A stretch of 11,469 bases of DNA from assembly GCA_005788145.1 (NCBI GenBank), contig SXYY01000005.1, forward strand, positions 1-11,469, written 5' to 3'. Below are positions 8,459 to 11,469 of the stretch, piece after piece; position 1 is the stretch's first letter; each line of letters begins with the position of its first letter. A model generated the notes under the pieces. That model did not search any database. It worked only from the letters and a program-made list of their open reading frames with translations, and had not been told where the DNA came from. The translations under genes were made by a program, and so were the position numbers. Origin of the DNA: Bacteroidota bacterium. Lineage in GTDB: Bacteria; Bacteroidota; Bacteroidia; NS11-12g; UBA955.

Positions 8459-8498
8459 TTATTGATTTTTTGAGAAAGTTTGTTGATAAAATCAATAA
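8459..8498. repeat. 11-bp perfect inverted repeat in the divergent promoter
   Basis: TTATTGATTTT (8459-8469) and AAAATCAATAA (8488-8498) are exact reverse complements separated by 18 bp. The right arm abuts the TTTG that would be the -33 element of the porP-like promoter. This is the usual place for an activator site. The 18-nt loop makes an RNA hairpin less likely than a DNA-binding site for a dimer or a pair of sites. The bound protein, if any, is unknown. Confidence 0.5.
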
Positions 8499-8532
8499 TT
8501 TGTCCGTTGATTCGTTTTTATTTGTAAGTTTG
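8499..8532 (+). promoter_or_regulatory. Predicted Bacteroidota-type promoter of the porP-like gene
   Basis: TTTG at 8499-8502 (candidate -33) and TAAGTTTG at 8525-8532 (exact TANNTTTG, candidate -7) are 22 bp apart; a closer TTG at 8507-8509 is 15 bp away. The -7 box ends 13 bp before the ATG, so the predicted leader is only several nucleotides long. Confidence 0.6.
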
Positions 8533-8545
8533 TTAGACGTACCAC

Positions 8546-9550
8546 ATGAAAAAAGCATTACGTGTACTCAGTCTTGGATTGCTTGGGAGTGTATCCCTCA
8601 GCGTTCAGGCCCAGGATCCAGAACTCTCTCAGTTCTACGCTTCGCCTGTATATACCAATCCAGCATTGGCCGGTTCTGCAGTTTGTGCTTATGGCGCAGC
8701 AGGGCGTTTCGCCACCAATTACCGCAACCAATGGCCCAACCTGCCAGGAACATTCCGTTCTTTTTGTGCATCTTGGGACCAACACATTCCCAGTGTAGGT
8801 GGTGGCTTGGGCGCCATGGTATTTCACGACATCGCGGGTTCGGGATTGTTAACCAGTACCACAATCAGCGGTGTGTACAGTTACTTGTTGCCATTGGATC
8901 GCGGCAGAATTTACATGCGTTTTGGTTTACAAGGTGCATTGACAATGAAGTCTTTGAACTGGAACAACCTGAAATTTGCTGACCAAATCAATCCCACCCA
9001 AGGATTTGTGAATCCAACGGGTGAGCAGAAACCAGCAAACGAGAGCAAGAACTATCCCAACTTCAACGCTGGATGGGTTATGTACTCAAGCAAGTTTTAC
9101 ATGGGCTTTGCTGCGCACAACATCATTGAGCCGAACTGGAGTTTCTACAACAACCCCGACGAAGTTCAACCGATGCGCATGACTGTTCATACGGGTGCTG
9201 TAATTCCTCTGACCAGAAGCCGTTACGAAGAAAATACCTTCTCTCCCAATGCCTTGTTCATGAAGCAGAGAAACTTCACCCAATTGAACTTAGGTTTCTA
9301 CGCAAACAAAGGTCCATTGGTGACCGGTTTGTGGTTCCGTCAAACATTTGGTGCATTCAAAAACTCAGATGCAATCATCATGTTGGTAGGATTCAGAAAA
9401 AACCGCTTCAAATTTGGTTATAGCTATGACTTTACCGTGAGCGATGGACGTAGTGCCATCCCTTCATCTCACGAGGTGAGTGCTACAATTGACTGGTGTG
9501 TACCTCCCGGTAGAACACCATTCAAACCATTGCGCTGTCCAGAATTTTAA
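8546..9550 (+). CDS. PorP/SprF family type IX secretion system membrane protein
   Basis: Members of this family are outer-membrane barrels. PorP is part of the T9SS PorK-PorN trans-envelope assembly, whereas SprF paralogues help particular surface adhesins such as SprB. The 334-residue product has a signal peptide (1-22, cut after VQA). The family hallmark QDPELSQFYASPVYTNPALAGS (starting at Q23) comes right after it, then NYRNQWP (58-64) and SWDQHIP (76-82). Closing strands FGYSYDFTVSD (290-300) and SHEVSATI (308-315) precede a tail with C318 and C331 ending CPEF. Four cysteines in all (47, 74, 318, 331) could form disulfides. It stands alone, with a strong terminator behind it and its own promoter in front; there is no giant adhesin or porKLMN cluster beside it here. 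Whether it is the core PorP or an SprF-like paralogue cannot be decided, so I give no symbol. Confidence 0.93.
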   Translation: MKKALRVLSLGLLGSVSLSVQAQDPELSQFYASPVYTNPALAGSAVCAYGAAGRFATNYRNQWPNLPGTFRSFCASWDQHIPSVGGGLGAMVFHDIAGSGLLTSTTISGVYSYLLPLDRGRIYMRFGLQGALTMKSLNWNNLKFADQINPTQGFVNPTGEQKPANESKNYPNFNAGWVMYSSKFYMGFAAHNIIEPNWSFYNNPDEVQPMRMTVHTGAVIPLTRSRYEENTFSPNALFMKQRNFTQLNLGFYANKGPLVTGLWFRQTFGAFKNSDAIIMLVGFRKNRFKFGYSYDFTVSDGRSAIPSSHEVSATIDWCVPPGRTPFKPLRCPEF

Positions 9551-9581
9551 ATTTGCTCAATTTTCCACACAATATATTTGC

Positions 9582-9610
9582 AAAAAGCCCGAGGTAGCTT
9601 GGGCTTTTTT
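9582..9610 (+). terminator. Rho-independent terminator of the porP-like gene
   Basis: A 12-bp stem (AAAAAGCCCGAG 9582-9593 with CTTGGGCTTTTT 9598-9609, one G-U pair) closes a GTAG loop and is followed by T. It lies about 30 bp after the stop codon and separates the porP-like transcript from gldJ. Confidence 0.88.
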
Positions 9611-9641
9611 GTTGTGAATGTTGAAAAAAAATATATATTTG
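9608..9641 (+). promoter_or_regulatory. Predicted promoter of gldJ
   Basis: TATATTTG at 9634-9641 is an exact TANNTTTG box. TTG at 9612-9614 lies 19 bp upstream and TTTG at 9608-9611 lies 22 bp upstream, both fair -33 candidates. The -33 overlaps the T-run of the preceding terminator. The leader to the ATG at 9681 would be roughly 30-35 nt, A-rich just before the start. Confidence 0.65.
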
Positions 9642-9680
9642 CAAATAATACACACAATCTGTCGTTATTAAAAACAAAGA

Positions 9681-11207
9681 ATGCAAACCGTGTTAGTAAA
9701 AAATCGCACTTGGATTTGGGCAGTAGCAGCCATGGTGGCGGCCAGCGCCTGCGGTCCCAAGAATGTAAGTAAGACCACAGGTCAAGCCTACAACAATCCC
9801 AAATGGGGTGGTTTTGCCAATCCCAACTACAGGGGACAAGAAACCGGACCTGGATTGGTTTTGGTAGAAGGTGGGTCATTCACCATGGGTTCTACTGAAA
9901 AAGACCTTCAATTCGACAACAACAACGCCGAAAGAACAGTGACCGTTAATTCATTTTACATGGATGAGGTAGAGGTAAGCAACTTGCAGTATCGCGAATA
10001 TGTGTACTGGCTGATGCGTACTTACATCAGTTATCCTGAAGTGTACCAGCGCGCTCTCCCCGATTCATTGTGCTGGAGAAATAAGTTGGCCTTCAACGAA
10101 CCTTTCGTGGAGTTATACTTCCGCCACCCTTCTTATAAGGATTATCCCGTGGTGGGTGTAAACTGGCAGCAAGCCTCTGAATTTGCTCAGTGGAGAACTG
10201 AACGCGTGAACGAAACCATTTTGGATCGTGAGGGCATCATCAAGTATGATGTTGTTACGGATGCAAACGATGACAACACGTTCCACACCAGAACTTACTT
10301 GGCAGGTCAGTACGACTTCATCAAAAAGGGTAAGAAGCCATTGGCCGATTACAGCAAAAAGAAAAAGAAAGACCAAAAGCGTTTCAAGGTAAACATGGAA
10401 GATGGTATTTTCTTGCCTGAATACCGTTTGCCCACAGAAGCAGAATGGGAATATGCGGCACAAGCCAACATCGGTGATGTCAACTTCAACAACGTAGAGC
10501 AAAAGAAAATCTACGGTTGGAATGACTACACCATACGCATCAAGGAAGAAAAAGAAAAAGACCGTGGAAAGATTCGTTTGAACGCCATGGTTGGTAAAGG
10601 TGACTTCGGTGGAGTTGCTGGTGGTCCTCTGAACGACGCTGGTTTTGTTCCTACCCCTGTATACAGCTACTGGCCTAATGCTTATGGTTTGTACAACATG
10701 GAAGGCAACGTAGCCGAATGGACCATGGATGTTTACCGTCCTTTGTCACAGGAAGACTTTGATGCATTTATGCCTTTCCGTGGGAACGTATACAAAACAT
10801 TGGTTTTGGATCAATATGGCGTTATTGAACAGAAAGATTCTTTGGGTCGTTTGCAATACCGTGATGTTACAGAGCGTGAAAACGTAAACCGTCGTAACTA
10901 CAAAAAAGCCGATAACATTGGTTTCAAAGACGAAGAGAACTACAACAACGGGGATATGACCTATGAATATGGTATTACATCGCTGGTAAATAACAAAGCG
11001 CGTGTATACAAAGGCGCTTCTTGGAACGACCGCATATACTGGGCTTCTCCTGGTACCCGTCGTTTCTTGGATGAAAAGCAAAGTCAGTCTAATCTTGGAT
11101 TCCGTTGTGCGATGATTCGTATCGGCTCTCCAGTGGGCAACAGCAAGAAGAAATACAACGGATTGCCTAGCTCAGGTATCGATAAGAAAACCAAACGCAG
11201 AAGATAA
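9681..11207 (+). CDS. gldJ: Gliding motility / T9SS lipoprotein GldJ (SUMF1-fold)
   Basis: GldJ is an outer-membrane lipoprotein required for gliding and type IX secretion in Flavobacterium johnsoniae, where it supports GldK stability. The 508-residue product has a lipoprotein signal with lipobox ASAC (lipidated C24). The region TTGQAYNNPKWGGF (32-45) and GPGLVLVEGGSFTMGS (57-72) open a formylglycine-generating-enzyme-like domain running to about 480. Family words include ALPDSLCWRNKL, DYPVVGVNWQQASEFAQWR (154-172), RLPTEAEWEYAA (249-260), GNVAEWT (342-348), KGASWNDR (444-451) and GFRCAM (473-478). The NWQQASEFA and ALPDSL segments fit GldJ better than GldK/PorK, and no gldL follows. The two adjacent active-site cysteines of true formylglycine enzymes are replaced (GASWNDRIYW), so it is probably structural. 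Two lysine-rich stretches stand out: 226-234 and the basic tail ending KKTKRRR. It has its own promoter and terminator. Confidence 0.94.
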   Translation: MQTVLVKNRTWIWAVAAMVAASACGPKNVSKTTGQAYNNPKWGGFANPNYRGQETGPGLVLVEGGSFTMGSTEKDLQFDNNNAERTVTVNSFYMDEVEVSNLQYREYVYWLMRTYISYPEVYQRALPDSLCWRNKLAFNEPFVELYFRHPSYKDYPVVGVNWQQASEFAQWRTERVNETILDREGIIKYDVVTDANDDNTFHTRTYLAGQYDFIKKGKKPLADYSKKKKKDQKRFKVNMEDGIFLPEYRLPTEAEWEYAAQANIGDVNFNNVEQKKIYGWNDYTIRIKEEKEKDRGKIRLNAMVGKGDFGGVAGGPLNDAGFVPTPVYSYWPNAYGLYNMEGNVAEWTMDVYRPLSQEDFDAFMPFRGNVYKTLVLDQYGVIEQKDSLGRLQYRDVTERENVNRRNYKKADNIGFKDEENYNNGDMTYEYGITSLVNNKARVYKGASWNDRIYWASPGTRRFLDEKQSQSNLGFRCAMIRIGSPVGNSKKKYNGLPSSGIDKKTKRRR

Positions 11208-11223
11208 TCTTCTTGCAGTAGAT

Positions 11224-11264
11224 AAAAGAAAAAGGCCGCTCGTTCAGCGGCCTTTTTCTTTTTG
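11224..11264 (+). terminator. Strong rho-independent terminator of gldJ
   Basis: A perfect 17-bp stem (11224-11240 with 11246-11262, core AAAAAGGCCGCT / AGCGGCCTTTTT) closes the loop CGTTC. The 3' arm ends in T-runs (TTTTTCTTTTT). It lies 16 bp after the gldJ stop. The A-run on the left also makes it a possible terminator in the other direction. Confidence 0.93.
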
Positions 11265-11402
11265 TCACACCGACAGGAAAGAGTATACAGGTAGCATACT
11301 GGAATACCCATGAGAGCAATTGATCTCGGCATTACCATACGCTGTAAATGAAGATTGCTATGAATGCTTGCGCGGTTTGGCAACCGCCAAATACCAAAAA
11401 AG
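11265..11402. other. Non-coding spacer between two terminators, with a small hairpin
   Basis: No convincing gene is present; the longest ATG frame seen reading plus, 11310-11351, is 13 codons. A perfect 6-bp stem GCGGTT (11372-11377) / AACCGC (11382-11387) with a TGGC loop lies just beyond the tRNA terminator when read on the minus strand. Its role is unknown. Confidence 0.5.
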
Positions 11403-11426
11403 AAAAGCCCCGTTTCCGGGGCTTTT
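11395..11426 (-). terminator. Terminator downstream of the tRNA
   Basis: The stem AAAAGCCCCG (11403-11412) pairs with CGGGGCTTTT (11417-11426) around a TTTC loop. Read on the minus strand, it is followed by TTTTCTTTTTT and begins about 10 bp after the end of the tRNA, so it most likely ends the tRNA transcript. Confidence 0.85.
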
Positions 11427-11436
11427 GTGCTCTTTG

Positions 11437-11469
11437 AGCGAGAAACGAGACTCGAACTCGCGACCCCAA
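11437..11469 (-). tRNA. 3' part of a tRNA, most likely tRNA-Gly(GCC)
   Basis: On the minus strand the window edge reads GGGGTC (variable region), then a T-stem GCGAG / CTCGT (one G-U pair) around the loop TTCGAGT, then the acceptor 3' strand TTCTCGC and a U discriminator (complement of 11437). This closely resembles the 3' part of the E. coli tRNA-Gly(GCC), which has TTCCCGC and U at the same places. CCA is not encoded: the next bases are CAA. The anticodon is off the window, so the amino acid is inferred from this similarity and from the discriminator. Confidence 0.82.

Larger units (their letters stand above)
8391..8545. promoter_or_regulatory. Divergent porU / porP promoter region
   Basis: This 155-bp A/T-rich gap lies between two genes transcribed away from each other and must hold both promoters. 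The plus-strand promoter is well matched (see 8499-8532). For porU I see only an imperfect box: the minus strand reads GATTTTTTG about 19 bp before the ATG, which lacks the TA of TANNTTTG. An 11-bp perfect inverted repeat sits at 8459-8498. No open frame of note lies within it. Confidence 0.7.
9573..9645 (+). repeat. Duplicated TATATTTGCAAA motif flanking the terminator before gldJ
   Basis: The 13-bp word ATATATTTGCAAA occurs at 9572-9584 and again at 9633-9645, 61 bp apart. Each copy contains an exact TANNTTTG box and the palindrome TTTGCAAA. In the second copy the palindrome extends to 12 bp (TATTTGCAAATA, 9636-9647). The first copy runs directly into the terminator stem, the second is the presumed gldJ -7 box. 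Confidence 0.65.

Noticed and set aside
9681..11207. Calling the SUMF1-fold lipoprotein GldK/PorK because a porP-like gene precedes it
   Set aside because: The segments around residues 125-175 and the N-terminal TTGQAY..GGF region match GldJ, and no gldL follows; a terminator does.
11084..11383. 99-codon minus-strand open frame at the right end
   Set aside because: It runs through the gldJ terminator and into gldJ antisense, with no recognisable features.
1..11469. Mobile element, CRISPR array, toxin-antitoxin or defence system
   Set aside because: No transposase, integrase, repeat array or defence-family motif was seen; all large genes are accounted for by known housekeeping or T9SS families.

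Overview
The window looks like chromosomal DNA of a gliding or protein-secreting member of the Bacteroidota. Four genes encode parts of the type IX secretion system (T9SS): PorU, PorV, a PorP/SprF-family protein and GldJ. This machinery is known only from that phylum and its close relatives. Promoter-like boxes of the Bacteroidota form (TANNTTTG) lie in front of several genes, no Shine-Dalgarno sequences stand out, and the tRNA at the right edge carries no encoded CCA. I cannot fix the genus from this sequence.

Layout. Positions 1-3632 hold, all on the minus strand, a biotin-dependent carboxylase set: accC (biotin carboxylase, running off the left edge), accB (biotin carrier), a small unrecognised outer-membrane beta-barrel gene, and a propionyl-CoA carboxylase beta-subunit gene. 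Positions 3684-8390, also on the minus strand, hold porV and porU, so transcription runs porU > porV > pccB > barrel gene > accB > accC with no strong terminator visible between them. A 155-bp divergent promoter region (8391-8545) separates porU from the plus-strand genes. A PorP/SprF-family gene (8546-9550), a strong terminator, a separate gldJ promoter and gldJ (9681-11207) follow. The right edge holds the gldJ terminator, a short spacer, a second terminator, and the 3' part of a minus-strand tRNA, most likely tRNA-Gly(GCC).

How the genes work together. PorU is the sortase on the cell surface that removes the C-terminal signal of T9SS cargo and attaches the cargo to lipopolysaccharide. PorV is the outer-membrane barrel that shuttles cargo to PorU. 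GldJ is a periplasmic-facing lipoprotein needed for secretion and gliding in flavobacteria. PorP/SprF proteins are outer-membrane partners of the T9SS trans-envelope complex or of particular adhesins. The carboxylase genes serve malonyl-CoA and/or methylmalonyl-CoA formation and have no obvious mechanistic tie to secretion.

I found no mobile element, CRISPR array, prophage or clear new system. The points most worth a second look are regulatory: an 11-bp inverted repeat just upstream of the porP promoter, a duplicated 13-bp promoter-like motif flanking the terminator before gldJ, very short predicted leaders on several genes, and the barrel gene inserted 3 bp after pccB.
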